Origin: Ruminococcaceae bacterium YAD3003
GTDB lineage: Bacteria > Bacillota > Clostridia > Saccharofermentanales > Saccharofermentanaceae
DNA: 64,000 bases
Direction: 5' to 3'
Assembly: GCA_900107185.1 (NCBI GenBank)
Contig: FNPA01000011.1
Coordinates: 1 to 64,000, forward strand
The notes below the pieces were generated by a model. That model did not search any database. It was not told the DNA's origin and saw only the letters and a list, made by a program, of their open reading frames with translations. The translations under genes and the position numbers were made by a program. Below, piece by piece: positions 34,479 to 44,282 of the stretch (positions are counted from its first letter, which is position 1; every line of letters begins with the position of its first letter).

Positions 34479-35593
34479 TATCTTCTGATAGGAAGAATAA
34501 GATAAATGTACTTTTCACCCTCAACAGGCTTAATGATGCAAGGTCCCTGACCACCATTAACTTCAACCTTAATGATCTCATCATCAATATTCTTAAGTAC
34601 ATCAAGAACATATCTGGAGTTGAAATCAACATCAATGAGATCACCTTCGAGGCTGATATCAATATTCTCCTGGAGATTACCTCTGGCAGATGTAGCCTGA
34701 ACTGTGAGCTCAGAAGGATTATTGCTTAAGAATCTAACAGGGCACTTACGATCATCAGTCATGATGATAAGTGAAGCTCTATCTACAGCATCAAGGAACT
34801 GCTTACGGTTGATTGTAATAACAGTCTTAGGATTCTTAGCAATGATCGAATCAAAATTAATGAACTGACCTTCGATAAGACGTGAGATCATTCTTACGTT
34901 ACCAATGTCGAAAAGGAGATTCTGCATTGATGTATAAATATTGATTTCAGCATCTTCGTCATCACTTAATATCTTACTCATCTCAGTAAGAGCCTTACCT
35001 GGAACGATATAGTTGATCTTAGGGAAGTCATTGCCCATATCTTCACGGTTAATAGCCATTCTGAAACCGTCGATTGATACAACAGAGAGAACAGAACCGT
35101 CACTTACGATATTACTACCTGTAAGAACAGGACGTGAATTATCACGTGATACCGCGAAGATAGTATGGTTGATCATATTCTTAAGGATCTTCTGACCCAT
35201 TACGATCTTCTCAGCTTCATTCTCCTCAATTTCAGGGATCTTCGGGAACGGTTCAGGATCAAGACCGGCAATCTTAAATTCTGCCTGTCCGCACTTAATT
35301 GTTGTCTGGAAATTATTATCTGAAATTATGTCTACTTCAGGCTCAGGAAGTTTTCTGATGATGTCACCAAAGAACTTAGAATCAATAACTACGGCACCTT
35401 TTTCAGTAACTGAAGCTTCTACATCTGCCTCGATACCTGTCTGGAGATCGTAACCTGTAAGTTTGATCTTATTGTCATCTGATGCTTCTATAAGAATTCC
35501 GTTAAGGATATTAACTGTGCTGTTGGCAGTAACTGCTCTTTGAACGATTGAGACATTATTTACCAAATCATCTCTGCTGCATGTAAACTTCAT
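34478..35593 (-). CDS. dnaN: DNA polymerase III beta sliding clamp
   Basis: 371 residues with the three-domain clamp layout: N-terminal MKFTCSRDDLVNNVSIVQRA, GSNIVSDGSVLSVVSIDGFRMA in the middle (quoted in part) and C-terminal YIYLILPIRR carrying the LPxR-type hydrophobic pocket end. It is the first gene of the dnaN-recF-remB-gyrB operon and lies downstream of the putative origin. Confidence 0.97.
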   Translation of the reverse strand: MKFTCSRDDLVNNVSIVQRAVTANSTVNILNGILIEASDDNKIKLTGYDLQTGIEADVEASVTEKGAVVIDSKFFGDIIRKLPEPEVDIISDNNFQTTIKCGQAEFKIAGLDPEPFPKIPEIEENEAEKIVMGQKILKNMINHTIFAVSRDNSRPVLTGSNIVSDGSVLSVVSIDGFRMAINREDMGNDFPKINYIVPGKALTEMSKILSDDEDAEINIYTSMQNLLFDIGNVRMISRLIEGQFINFDSIIAKNPKTVITINRKQFLDAVDRASLIIMTDDRKCPVRFLSNNPSELTVQATSARGNLQENIDISLEGDLIDVDFNSRYVLDVLKNIDDEIIKVEVNGGQGPCIIKPVEGEKYIYLILPIRR

Positions 35594-35950
35594 CTAAAGC
35601 TTTCCGCCTTCCTATAATAAAATATTTTAAATATTATACACTTATTTTATCCAAAATATATAGTTTAACGGTGTTACAAACTGAGATTTTTAGGACATTA
35701 TCCAGGACTTTGACTGCCGGTCTTACAATACTTTAAATTAGCTCTTATTAGCCTTATTATGTCGTGTACAAATGTGCAAAACTTCCCGAAAACCCTGATT
35801 TTTAGAGCAATTTAGAAAACCATAACATGTATAAAATACTTCTGATAATTGTTCACAAAAATACCCTTTTGAACACTGTTACATTTGTGAACAAACCGTC
35901 TACAGATAATCTACCGGGAGTTATGCACTTAAGAACAAAAAATGTTCAAA
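35594..35950. other. Putative replication origin (oriC), dnaA-dnaN intergenic
   Basis: 357 bp of AT-rich DNA without genes. Five sites match TTATNCACA at 8 of 9 positions: 35647-35655 (TTATCCAAA), 35773-35781 (complement TTTTGCACA), 35849-35857 (TTGTTCACA), 35886-35894 (complement TTGTTCACA) and 35921-35929 (TTATGCACT). A weaker one is at 35698. An AT-rich stretch at about 35615-35650 could be the unwinding element. Gene orientation switches nearby: leftward below 37.3 kb, rightward above. The dnaA and dnaN promoters must also lie around here or just upstream of dnaA. Confidence 0.72.
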
Positions 35951-37288
35951 TCATGTAATGAGTTTATAAATCTCTTCAGCCTGATTTTTTAACGAAGGAT
36001 TCTCATCTACATTGTCACAACCGTGCATAACAGTTGTGTGTTTACGTCCGCCGAATATCTGGCCGATCTTCTCGTATTTGAGTTCGAGATAATCTCTGCA
36101 GATAAACATGGCAACATTGCGTGCTGTTGATATTTCAGCGCTTCTGAGCTTAGAAGTAATTTTATCCGGAGTCAGATCATAGTAATTTGCTACAGCATTA
36201 ATAACTATGTCAGGTGTCAGATATTTCTTATTTCCACTGACGAGCGGATCAACTATCTTACGGATGTCATCCAAAGAGAGCTCACCATTAGCGAGTGTAA
36301 TATAAGAAGAAATAGTATTAAATGCACCGTTAAGCTGTCTGATATTAGTTGTTACGTTTTCGCAGACATAATCTATGATCTCATCAGATAAAGTGAAGTT
36401 CTCATTTTTAAGCTTACTTAAGAAAATAGCCTTACGTGTCTCAAAATCCGGTGGTTGGACATCAAACATGATACCGTCCTGGAAACGGGAAGTAAGTCTG
36501 TTGTCAAGTTGTGTAAGATTGGCAGGAGCCTTATCGCAGGTAATTACGATCTGCTTTCCGGCTTCAATCAACGCCTCGAAAGTATTAAAGAACTCTGTCT
36601 GGACACTGTCCTTACCGATAAGGAACTGGATGTCATCGATAAGAAGGACATCTACAGTACGGAATTTATTACGGAATTCTGTGTAATTCTTATTCTGGAT
36701 CGTAGCAATGAAGGCATTTGTAAATGCCTCACATGTTGTATAAATAACTTTCTTTCCGGGCTGATTTTCCAGGATCGCATTACCGATAGCCTTCATGAGG
36801 TGGGTCTTACCAAGACCTGAATTACCCCATAAAAAGAATGGGTTTCTCTGCTTCTGGCCTGGTTTTTGTGAAACTGAAACAGCGGAAGCATGGGCAAAAC
36901 GGTTACAGTCGCCTACGACGAAATTCGCGAAAGTGAATTCACCGTTAAGACCTGTAGGAGTAACAAATTCACTTTTGGCCTGTTTTGCAGCCTTTTTCTC
37001 GGAATTTACAGTGGAATTAAGGGCGTTATCGTCGCCTGCAAGAATAAACTTAACAGCAAGGGACTTACCGTCATTAGCTGTTCTGATGGCATCTTTAATA
37101 TGCTTCTCGAGATCCTGACCCTTAACGAGATTCAAAGAAAACTCATCTCTGGCAGCGAGAACGAGTACATCGCCGTCGCTGTGGGCAACAGTCATCTTAC
37201 TGAGTATGGAATCATAAGTTACACCATCGATATTAACTTTATCGAGCTTCAGAAGTGTAAGTGCATTATCCCAGACAGAACTTCCCAT
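35951..37288 (-). CDS. dnaA: Chromosomal replication initiator DnaA
   Basis: 445 residues. N-terminal interaction domain, AAA+ core with Walker A GNSGLGKTHLMKAIG and Walker B VLLIDDIQFL, and the C-terminal DnaA-box-binding domain with ISTARNVAMFICRDYL and GGRKHTTVMHGCDNV. The start at 37288 has GGAGGGG 5-9 nt upstream; the frame runs on to 37306, but that start overlaps the site. It is divergent from the sortase gene, with only about 100 bp between. rpmH/rnpA, often upstream in Bacilli, are not here. Confidence 0.97.
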   Translation of the reverse strand: MGSSVWDNALTLLKLDKVNIDGVTYDSILSKMTVAHSDGDVLVLAARDEFSLNLVKGQDLEKHIKDAIRTANDGKSLAVKFILAGDDNALNSTVNSEKKAAKQAKSEFVTPTGLNGEFTFANFVVGDCNRFAHASAVSVSQKPGQKQRNPFFLWGNSGLGKTHLMKAIGNAILENQPGKKVIYTTCEAFTNAFIATIQNKNYTEFRNKFRTVDVLLIDDIQFLIGKDSVQTEFFNTFEALIEAGKQIVITCDKAPANLTQLDNRLTSRFQDGIMFDVQPPDFETRKAIFLSKLKNENFTLSDEIIDYVCENVTTNIRQLNGAFNTISSYITLANGELSLDDIRKIVDPLVSGNKKYLTPDIVINAVANYYDLTPDKITSKLRSAEISTARNVAMFICRDYLELKYEKIGQIFGGRKHTTVMHGCDNVDENPSLKNQAEEIYKLIT

Positions 37289-37394
37289 GTAACCCCTCCG
37301 TAACAAAAATGACGTGCGAATAACATAATAGCACGGATTCGGGGTATAATGAAGAAGCTTTTATATGTAAAACGTTTGATTTTAGGACAAAAAC

Positions 37395-38117
37395 ATGAAA
37401 AGGATAGAGAGTAGGAAAGCTGCTGTTGCGAAACAAAAACTGATCAGATCAGGTCTACTGATTCTCAGTATTTTTCTTCTGGTCATAGGTGTGGTTTTGT
37501 TATTAATTGAACCTATCAAGCGCATGAACAGGAGCAGGATCTCTAATTCCGCTCTCGCAGTTTTCGATCAGAAAATAGCCCAATCTGAGACTGAATTGAC
37601 TTATACCGTACCCAGAACAGGTAATGAAGTAGAGGGTGAAGGCTACGATTTTCTCGGAAATATGCAGTTTGAAGAGACAACTCCTTCAGAAGATGAGGGG
37701 GAATATGTAACTCTTACATCCATCGGAATCCTTAATATCAGCAGTATCAACTGCAGATATTCCGTCTGGGATGAGGCTTCCCAGGTATCTCTCAGATATG
37801 GTCTGGGTCACTATGTTGATTCCGTTATGCCCGGAGAGGCCGGAAACTGCACGATTCTCGGTCACAATTACCGTGACGGCTCAATGTTCCACAGATTAGA
37901 CGAGGTTCAGATAGGTGACACGGTCGAATTTACGGCTGCTGACGGCACTTACATGACTTTCCATGTAGTCGAGAATAAGGTCGTAAGTGCAGATGAGATC
38001 TTGAGCTACGCATTGGGCAGTGCCTCAAGTTCATATCAGCTGACCCTCGTAACATGCACCTATGAGAACGGCGAATGGTACGGTTTGAGAAGGATCGTTA
38101 TCTGCGAAATGGACTGA
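37395..38117 (+). CDS. Class D-type sortase
   Basis: 240 residues: an N-terminal membrane anchor (about 18-40) and a sortase beta-barrel containing all catalytic residues, His157 in ILGHNYRDGSMF, Cys221 in TLVTCTYENG and Arg232/233 in LRRIVI. TxTC after a TL beta strand and the LGHN motif fit class D/E-like sortases. It attaches xPxTG proteins to the cell wall; the protein at 2962-4731 is a possible substrate. It is a single gene divergent from dnaA. Confidence 0.9.
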   Translation: MKRIESRKAAVAKQKLIRSGLLILSIFLLVIGVVLLLIEPIKRMNRSRISNSALAVFDQKIAQSETELTYTVPRTGNEVEGEGYDFLGNMQFEETTPSEDEGEYVTLTSIGILNISSINCRYSVWDEASQVSLRYGLGHYVDSVMPGEAGNCTILGHNYRDGSMFHRLDEVQIGDTVEFTAADGTYMTFHVVENKVVSADEILSYALGSASSSYQLTLVTCTYENGEWYGLRRIVICEMD

Positions 38118-38230
38118 CTGGAAGGTCCGGATTAAATTGGAAAACATAAAAAGTCCAATTATTTATTATTTCTGTTATAATTGGCGCGGGTTTTTAACAA
38201 CAATATATATTTAATATTGGAGGAATACAT

Positions 38231-39511
38231 ATGGTAACGGCTATCGTTGGCGCAAACTGGGGCGATGAAGGCAAGGGTAAGATCACTGACCTTCTTGCAA
38301 ATGAATCAGATATCGTAATCAGATTCCAGGGCGGTGCAAATGCAGGACACACCATTATCAACGATCACGGAAGATTTGCACTTCATCTCATGCCTTCCGG
38401 TGTCTGCCACGAGAACATTGTAAACATCATCGGCAACGGCGTTGCTCTTGATATCCGCAAGTTCATTAACGAATACAACTCCATCAAGGAGCAGGGACTT
38501 AATCCGAAGCTTCTCGTATCTGACAGAGTTCAGGTAGTTATGCCTTACCATGTAGATTTCGATAAATTCGAAGAAGAGAGATTGGGCGGCAAGGCTTTTG
38601 GTTCGACAAAGTCCGGTATCGCTCCTTTCTTCTCAGACAAATATGCTAAGATCGGTTTCCAGGTTTCCGAGTTGTTCGACGAAGAGACATTGAGAGAGAA
38701 GATCAACCGTGTTCTTGAGATCAAGAATGCACTTCTCGTAAACCTCTATCACAAGGATCCCATCGATTCCGAAGAGCTCCTCAAGGAAATGCTCGAGCAG
38801 GGAAAACTCATTAAGCCTTTCGTTACAAACACACAGGCTTACCTCTATGAGGCATTGAAGCAGGACAAGAAGATCCTGTTGGAAGGCCAGCTCGGTACAA
38901 TGAAGGACCCTGACATGGGTATCTATCCGATGGTTACTTCTTCTTCCACATTGGCAGGTTACGGCTGCGTAGGTGCAGGCATTCCTCCTTATGAGATCAA
39001 GAAGATCGTTGTTGTTACAAAGGCATACTCTTCATCAGTAGGCGGCGGTGCTTTCGTTTCAGAGATCCTCGATGAAGCAGTTGCGAAAGAATTAAGAGAC
39101 AGAGGCGGCGACAAGGGTGAGTACGGCGCTACAACAGGCCGTCCGAGAAGAGTCGGCTGGTTCGACTGCGTTGCTACACGTTACGGTGTAAGACTCCAGG
39201 GCGGTACAGATGTTGCTCTCACAAACCTCGACGTATTGGGTTACTTAGATAAGATTCCGGTTTGCACAGCTTATGAGATCGACGGCGAGATCACAAAGGA
39301 TTTCCCGAATCCCACACAGCTCGACAGATGCAAGCCTGTTATTGAATATCTCCCTTCATGGAAGGGTAAGGGCGAGATCAGGGGCGTTACAGAATACGAT
39401 AAGCTCCCGAAGGAAGCTCAGGATTATGTAGAGTTCATCGAGAAGGAGATTGGCGTTCACGTTTCAATCGTCTCAACTGGACCTGTAAGAGAAGAGATCA
39501 TCAGAAGATAA
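38231..39511 (+). CDS. purA: Adenylosuccinate synthetase
   Basis: 426 residues. P-loop GANWGDEGKGKITDLL, IMP-binding GGANAGHTI and the C-terminal GTP region (STGPVREEII). It converts IMP and Asp to adenylosuccinate for AMP synthesis. TATAAT (38176-38181) and TTGGAGG before the start give a plausible own promoter. An ATTGGA/TCCAAT hairpin just upstream (near 38137-38157) may terminate the sortase transcript. Confidence 0.97.
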   Translation: MVTAIVGANWGDEGKGKITDLLANESDIVIRFQGGANAGHTIINDHGRFALHLMPSGVCHENIVNIIGNGVALDIRKFINEYNSIKEQGLNPKLLVSDRVQVVMPYHVDFDKFEEERLGGKAFGSTKSGIAPFFSDKYAKIGFQVSELFDEETLREKINRVLEIKNALLVNLYHKDPIDSEELLKEMLEQGKLIKPFVTNTQAYLYEALKQDKKILLEGQLGTMKDPDMGIYPMVTSSSTLAGYGCVGAGIPPYEIKKIVVVTKAYSSSVGGGAFVSEILDEAVAKELRDRGGDKGEYGATTGRPRRVGWFDCVATRYGVRLQGGTDVALTNLDVLGYLDKIPVCTAYEIDGEITKDFPNPTQLDRCKPVIEYLPSWKGKGEIRGVTEYDKLPKEAQDYVEFIEKEIGVHVSIVSTGPVREEIIRR

Positions 39512-39546
39512 GAATCAAGGCTTACAAAAATCCGGAGTAATTGAAT

Positions 39547-41235
39547 ATGAAAAACCTTAAGAACAAAGCAGTAGGACTCATAGTAACTACGGCGTTGCTT
39601 GCGAGCGCTCTTTTGCCGACAGCATGTAATGCCAGAGAAGCAAGGGATATCGAGAAGATTCAGGAGATCTCGCAGCAATTCATTGATACATTCAGCACAG
39701 GCGATAAGAAGGCCCTGAATGAAATTGTTGAAGAAGATTACTATTACAGAATCGCTAGTAGCGAATATGCCAATATTCTCTTTGCGGCTTCAGCCAGGAC
39801 AGAAATAGAGACAATCAAAAGTGTTGAGATCAACAGGGAACGCAATACTGCCAGAGTCAGAATGGAGATCTCATATCTTAATCTGATGGATTTCAGCAGA
39901 GATTATAACGGTAAAAATTCTTACATGACCGAAGAAGAATATCTCGAAGCGATCGGGAAATATAAGGACCTGGATGATGCAAACTTTACCCTTAATTTCA
40001 AATACGATGAAGATGAGGACCGCTGGTTAATAAAGGAGAATTCTGCCAGCAGATATGAAGGCTATTTTAATTGCCCTTATTATCTGAATGTAGTTAAGAT
40101 CTCACCTGATGAAGCCATGGATGAAGTGACTGGCATTTATTCCGGTCTGGCAGAAGGACAGACAGTATTTGATGATCCTTTTTTCGATTTTGATCCCGCT
40201 GATATAAGAGTTTTCGATGATGGAGCTCTGGATTCTAAAATAATCTGCGATGCTGCGGCTGAATTTACAAAAGCATACTTCAAATACATTACTGATCACG
40301 GTATTGCCATTGAAACTCAAGACGGTTCCGATTTCGATTACATAATCACGGGATATGTTCCTTCGAGCAGTGAGATATTGAAATACTTCTCCACTGACGA
40401 GTATTATACCGAGATTGCAATGGCAGAGATCAGGTCGCAGTATGGCTCTAACAGCGATGTCTGGGACGAAATGTATGCGGGAATCTATTACGATCTGGCA
40501 AAGAGAATTCCTGATATGACACCCGAAGAATATGTGACAATAGCTTATGTTGATCCATGGGCGGACGTTACGGAAATCGTTTTCCTCGATAAGTTGTTCC
40601 CGATATCTGTTATGGATGTTGTTTGGGCCAGCGATGTTACCCAGGACCAGAAGAACGCATGCCGCAGGAAGGCTGCCGAGAGTCTCTATCTGGCGGGCGA
40701 GTTAACAGAGAAGGAATATAAGTCTTATCTTGATAGTCTCGAAAACAGTTCTTCACGCACAACAGAACCCAATACAGGATACTATGGCGGTGATGTCACA
40801 CCTGTTTTTTGGCAGGGTACCGCAAACTACGTGAACCAGGCAGTGAATGTTGTTGAAGAAGTACCTTCCTGGTCAACAGATAACAGCATTATTTACGGAA
40901 CGTCCATGCCTGACCAGAACGGCATATATATGCACTATACAAAGGAGCCGGGCTGGGAAGATACAGCAGGTTACTGCCTTGCTACAGAAGGCATAGTCGT
41001 AATGGTTAAATTCGACCACAAATTCGCTGCAGGAACGGTTCTCGAATACGACTGGTATATCAACGAAGAACCGTATGGCGAAACGCAGAAAATGGTCGTT
41101 AACGAAGACGGAACGGTCGAATTTGAGTTTATGCTCGAAGGCGTGAAGATTCCACAGAGAGGCTCTGTTTCATTCCGTCTCTGGGAAGAAGGACACACTC
41201 ACGTTATATCATATGTAGTCCTTACCCAAACATAA
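39547..41235 (+). CDS. Secreted lipoprotein-like protein of unknown function
   Basis: 562 residues. A signal sequence MKNLKNKAVGLIVTTALLAS... runs into LLPTACNAR, which places a Cys at the cleavage site, but the lipobox is imperfect (Pro at -3). The mature part is rich in acidic and aromatic residues with two DUF-like halves, and a Ser/Thr/Tyr/Gly linker (NSSSRTTEPNTGYYGG) precedes a C-terminal beta-type domain (from about 450). The function is unknown. The start at 39547 has GGAG about 10 nt upstream; the TTG at 39541 is less likely. It is downstream of purA by 35 bp, perhaps cotranscribed. Confidence 0.65.
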   Translation: MKNLKNKAVGLIVTTALLASALLPTACNAREARDIEKIQEISQQFIDTFSTGDKKALNEIVEEDYYYRIASSEYANILFAASARTEIETIKSVEINRERNTARVRMEISYLNLMDFSRDYNGKNSYMTEEEYLEAIGKYKDLDDANFTLNFKYDEDEDRWLIKENSASRYEGYFNCPYYLNVVKISPDEAMDEVTGIYSGLAEGQTVFDDPFFDFDPADIRVFDDGALDSKIICDAAAEFTKAYFKYITDHGIAIETQDGSDFDYIITGYVPSSSEILKYFSTDEYYTEIAMAEIRSQYGSNSDVWDEMYAGIYYDLAKRIPDMTPEEYVTIAYVDPWADVTEIVFLDKLFPISVMDVVWASDVTQDQKNACRRKAAESLYLAGELTEKEYKSYLDSLENSSSRTTEPNTGYYGGDVTPVFWQGTANYVNQAVNVVEEVPSWSTDNSIIYGTSMPDQNGIYMHYTKEPGWEDTAGYCLATEGIVVMVKFDHKFAAGTVLEYDWYINEEPYGETQKMVVNEDGTVEFEFMLEGVKIPQRGSVSFRLWEEGHTHVISYVVLTQT

Positions 41236-41347
41236 ACATAAAAATACGCTCTGATTTGCACGAATAATCAAACAGATTAGCCTTTTGGCGTTCGATTCAG
41301 AGAGTATAATTATCTAATAATATTCAGCTGATTTCGGAGGAATTCCC

Positions 41348-42889
41348 ATGGCCAAGGAAATGATCCTCGTCCTCGATTTCGGAGGACAGTATAACCAATT
41401 AATCGCAAGAAGAGTCAGAGAACTCTCGGTCTACAGTGAAGTCAGACCGCACACGATGAGCCTTGATGAGATCAGGGAACTCAATCCTTCAGGAATCATC
41501 CTCACCGGCGGACCCAGCACAGTTTACGATGACGATGCACCTAAGTGCTCACCCGAGCTCTTCAAAATGGGAATCCCCGTACTTGGTATCTGCTATGGCG
41601 CACAGCTCATGAACTACCTCCTGGGCGGCGAAGTAAAGGCAGCTCCTGTAAGAGAATACGGTCACACAGATGTTATCGTTGATACAGATGCAAAGCTCTT
41701 CACAGACATTTCACCCAAGACTGTTTGCTGGATGAGTCACACAGTTTATATCGCTAATCCTGCTCCCGGATTCAAGATTACTGCACATACAGAGGTTTGC
41801 CCTGTTGCTGCAGCCGAGAACGTTGAGCAGAACCTCTATTGCGTACAGTTCCATCCGGAAGTTGTTCATACAGTTGAAGGCACAAAGATGCTCGCAAACT
41901 TCGTAAAGAATGTTTGTAAGTGTAAGTGCGACTGGAAGATGGATTCTTTCGTTGAGACATCCATAAAAGAGATCCGTGAGAAGGTCGGCAACGGCCGCGT
42001 TCTCTGCGCTCTGTCAGGTGGTGTCGATTCATCCGTTGCTGCAGTACTCCTCTCAAAGGCAGTAGGTAAGCAGCTCACATGCGTATTCGTAGACCACGGA
42101 CTTCTCCGTAAGAACGAGGGTGATGAGGTTGAGGCGGTATTCGGACCTGAAGGACCTTACGATCTTAACTTCATCAGAGTCAACGCACAGGAGCGTTTCT
42201 ATTCAAAACTCGCAGGCGTTGAAGATCCTGAAACCAAGCGAAAGATAATCGGCGAAGAATTCATCAGAGTCTTCGAAGAAGAAGCAAAGAAGGTCGGCGC
42301 AGTCGACTTCCTCGTTCAGGGTACCATCTATCCTGATGTTATCGAATCAGGCCTCGGCAAGAGTGCTGTAATTAAGTCACACCACAACGTAGGCGGACTT
42401 CCTGACTATGTTGATTTCAAAGAGATCATTGAGCCTTTAAGACTCCTGTTCAAAGATGAAGTTAGAAAGGCAGGTCTTGAGCTCGGCATTCCCGAAAACC
42501 TTGTTTTCCGTCAGCCGTTCCCGGGTCCGGGCCTCGCTATCAGAATCATTGGCGAAGTTACTGCAGAGAAGGTTAAGCTCGTACAGGATGCAGATGCCAT
42601 CTTCAGAAGAGAGATGCAGCTCGCTGGTTTTGACAAGTACGCAAACCAGTATTTCGTAGCACTTACAAATATGCGTTCAGTAGGGTGCATGGGCGACGAG
42701 AGAACATACGATTACGCATGCCTCTTAAGAGCAGTTACAACAACAGACTTCATGACAGCCGAAGCAGCAGAGCTCCCCTGGTCACTGATCAACAAAGTAA
42801 CAAGCAGGATCGTCAACGAAGTAAAGGGCATCAGCCGCGTCTTCTACGACTGCACAGGCAAGCCGCCGGCTACGATAGAGCTTGAATAA
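41348..42889 (+). CDS. guaA: GMP synthase (glutamine-hydrolysing)
   Basis: 513 residues. Class I amidotransferase domain with nucleophile Cys in [12 protein letters not shown] and His in [13 protein letters not shown] pyrophosphatase P-loop [14 protein letters not shown], and a C-terminal dimerisation domain ending PPATIELE. It converts XMP to GMP. CGGAGG precedes the start. Its 3' end, including GAGCTTGAATAAT and the terminator hairpin, is duplicated downstream, which marks it as the integration site of a mobile island. Confidence 0.97.
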   Translation: MAKEMILVLDFGGQYNQLIARRVRELSVYSEVRPHTMSLDEIRELNPSGIILTGGPSTVYDDDAPKCSPELFKMGIPVLGICYGAQLMNYLLGGEVKAAPVREYGHTDVIVDTDAKLFTDISPKTVCWMSHTVYIANPAPGFKITAHTEVCPVAAAENVEQNLYCVQFHPEVVHTVEGTKMLANFVKNVCKCKCDWKMDSFVETSIKEIREKVGNGRVLCALSGGVDSSVAAVLLSKAVGKQLTCVFVDHGLLRKNEGDEVEAVFGPEGPYDLNFIRVNAQERFYSKLAGVEDPETKRKIIGEEFIRVFEEEAKKVGAVDFLVQGTIYPDVIESGLGKSAVIKSHHNVGGLPDYVDFKEIIEPLRLLFKDEVRKAGLELGIPENLVFRQPFPGPGLAIRIIGEVTAEKVKLVQDADAIFRREMQLAGFDKYANQYFVALTNMRSVGCMGDERTYDYACLLRAVTTTDFMTAEAAELPWSLINKVTSRIVNEVKGISRVFYDCTGKPPATIELE

Positions 42890-42954
42890 TCTCAAAACCC
42901 TGGAAATGCCCTAAAATAGGGCATTTCAGTTTTTTAAGCCAACATTAAGCCAAC
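42878..42954 (+). repeat. guaA-end attachment repeat, copy A
   Basis: Starts at the guaA 3' end (GAGCTTGAATAAT), contains the terminator hairpin AATGCCC-taaaata-GGGCATT (about 42905-42926) and ends with AAGCCAAC twice (42936-42943, 42947-42954; 11-bp period). It matches copy B at 44664-44740 over nearly its full length. The terminator function is native to guaA; the paired repeats look like tyrosine-integrase arm sites. Confidence 0.8.
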
Positions 42955-43011
42955 CAAAAACAGCGATATGTATTTTTCAGAAGTCCTCCCGTAGTCATAG
43001 GTGGACTAGAT

Positions 43012-43103
43012 TTGCAGCTCAAAAAGTTATCAAGAGAACTTAACCCGGATGATATAATTATCTTGTCTGGGGGAATGATCCCTTAGTCGAGATAATCAAC
43101 AGT
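43012..43103 (+). promoter_or_regulatory. Repeated promoter-hairpin module, copy A
   Basis: CAGCTCAAAAAGTTATCAAG is followed by GAACTTAACCCGGATGATA, then TATAAT, TTATCTTGTCTG and a small hairpin CTGGGGGA-atga-TCCCTTAG, ending in ATCAACAG. TATAAT is a -10; the -35 region (AAGAGAACTT) is not sigma-A-like. The hairpin would sit at the 5' end of the transcript for the GGDEF gene. Nearly the same sequence occurs at 44797 and 51577. Confidence 0.7.
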
Positions 43104-43127
43104 TTTATCGGAAAGCTGGTAGTGATC

Positions 43128-44243
43128 ATGGTATTTGACATACTGTACCGTCATTGGGTAACCATATTCACCATCCTGGTCTTTGCCATCAAGCTGTGGC
43201 CGGGAAAGAGATTCAGGAATACTGAGACCAAGTATTTCTGGTTAACTGTGCTCAGCACGCTGATCCTTGTTATCGAAGATATAATCGAGGTGCTTTGTGC
43301 ATCAGACCCATCACTCCGGTTTGTAAGGATCTTTGTTTCAGTTATCGGCTATACGATGCGCTCTGTGGCGGGTCTCAGTTTGCTTCTGGTAGTCCTTCCC
43401 TATAAAAAGCGGAGATTTATCTATTGGATCCCTGCTCTTATAACGCTTGCGACAAGCAGCACGGCTTTCTTTTCGGACATAGCATTCGGATATGACGAGA
43501 ACTATGATTTCTACAGAGGTCCTCTGGGTTATGTAGCGTTTGCAGTCCCCATCTTTTATGCGATCATGATTTTGGTGATCGTCTTTAAGAATTTCTATGA
43601 AAAAAGCAGCATCGAGAGATTCATCGTGCCGGTATGTACGATATTCTGTCTGTCCACCTCCTTCCTTGATGCCATGTACGGCGGTGTCAGGCTTAATGAA
43701 GCGATCATAATCAGCGGAGTATTCTTCTATCTGATCCTGTATTCCAATGACATAAGAAGAGATTCTCTGACAAACCTTCTCAACAGACAGGCATTCTACG
43801 ATGACTGCAGCATCTATAACAGGAGCATTGAAGCGGCTGCTTCGATAGATATGAACGGGCTTAAGGATCTGAACGATTCTCTCGGTCATGAGGCCGGAGA
43901 CAAAGCGCTCAAAAAGATCGGCGAATGCATGATCAAAGCATCCGATGAGAAAACTCTTGTTTACAGAGTCGGCGGAGATGAGTTCGTCATACTCTTCCTT
44001 CATTCGGACGAAAAGATCATTTCGGATGTCGTAAAGAAGATTGCTGAAGATGTAACTAAGGCAGGTTACAGCATCTCAACAGGATATTCCATTCGCAGTC
44101 ATAAAGACAGCATTGATGATGTTGTTAGAGAATCAGATAAACTAATGTATCAGGATAAAGCAGGCTACTACCACTCAAAAGGCATGGAGCATAGAGTAGA
44201 TCACTATCAGCCTCAAGGAATAACCGAATCCGAAAATGAGTAA
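43128..44243 (+). CDS. Membrane-bound diguanylate cyclase (GGDEF)
   Basis: About 371 residues: six or seven membrane segments in residues 1-205, then a GGDEF domain (RRDSLTNLLNRQAFYDD start; active site YRVGGDEFVILF; IDMNGLKDLNDSLGHEAGD). It should make cyclic di-GMP from GTP. I see no RxxD inhibitory site upstream of GGDEF. The start is taken at ATG 43128; a GTG two codons earlier is possible, and the ribosome-binding site is weak. It is the cargo of the first guaA-linked segment, driven by the repeated promoter-hairpin module. Confidence 0.88.
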   Translation: MVFDILYRHWVTIFTILVFAIKLWPGKRFRNTETKYFWLTVLSTLILVIEDIIEVLCASDPSLRFVRIFVSVIGYTMRSVAGLSLLLVVLPYKKRRFIYWIPALITLATSSTAFFSDIAFGYDENYDFYRGPLGYVAFAVPIFYAIMILVIVFKNFYEKSSIERFIVPVCTIFCLSTSFLDAMYGGVRLNEAIIISGVFFYLILYSNDIRRDSLTNLLNRQAFYDDCSIYNRSIEAAASIDMNGLKDLNDSLGHEAGDKALKKIGECMIKASDEKTLVYRVGGDEFVILFLHSDEKIISDVVKKIAEDVTKAGYSISTGYSIRSHKDSIDDVVRESDKLMYQDKAGYYHSKGMEHRVDHYQPQGITESENE

Positions 44244-44282
44244 AAATGGAGAAAGATCAAGTTTGCTCTCACCCATTTATCT

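Noticed and set aside
37289-37394. Second oriC part upstream of dnaA
   Set aside because: The gap is about 100 bp and shows no DnaA box with one mismatch or less.
43338-44003. 221-codon minus-strand frame inside the GGDEF gene
   Set aside because: The plus strand encodes a clear diguanylate cyclase with GGDEF and membrane segments; the antisense frame shows no motif.
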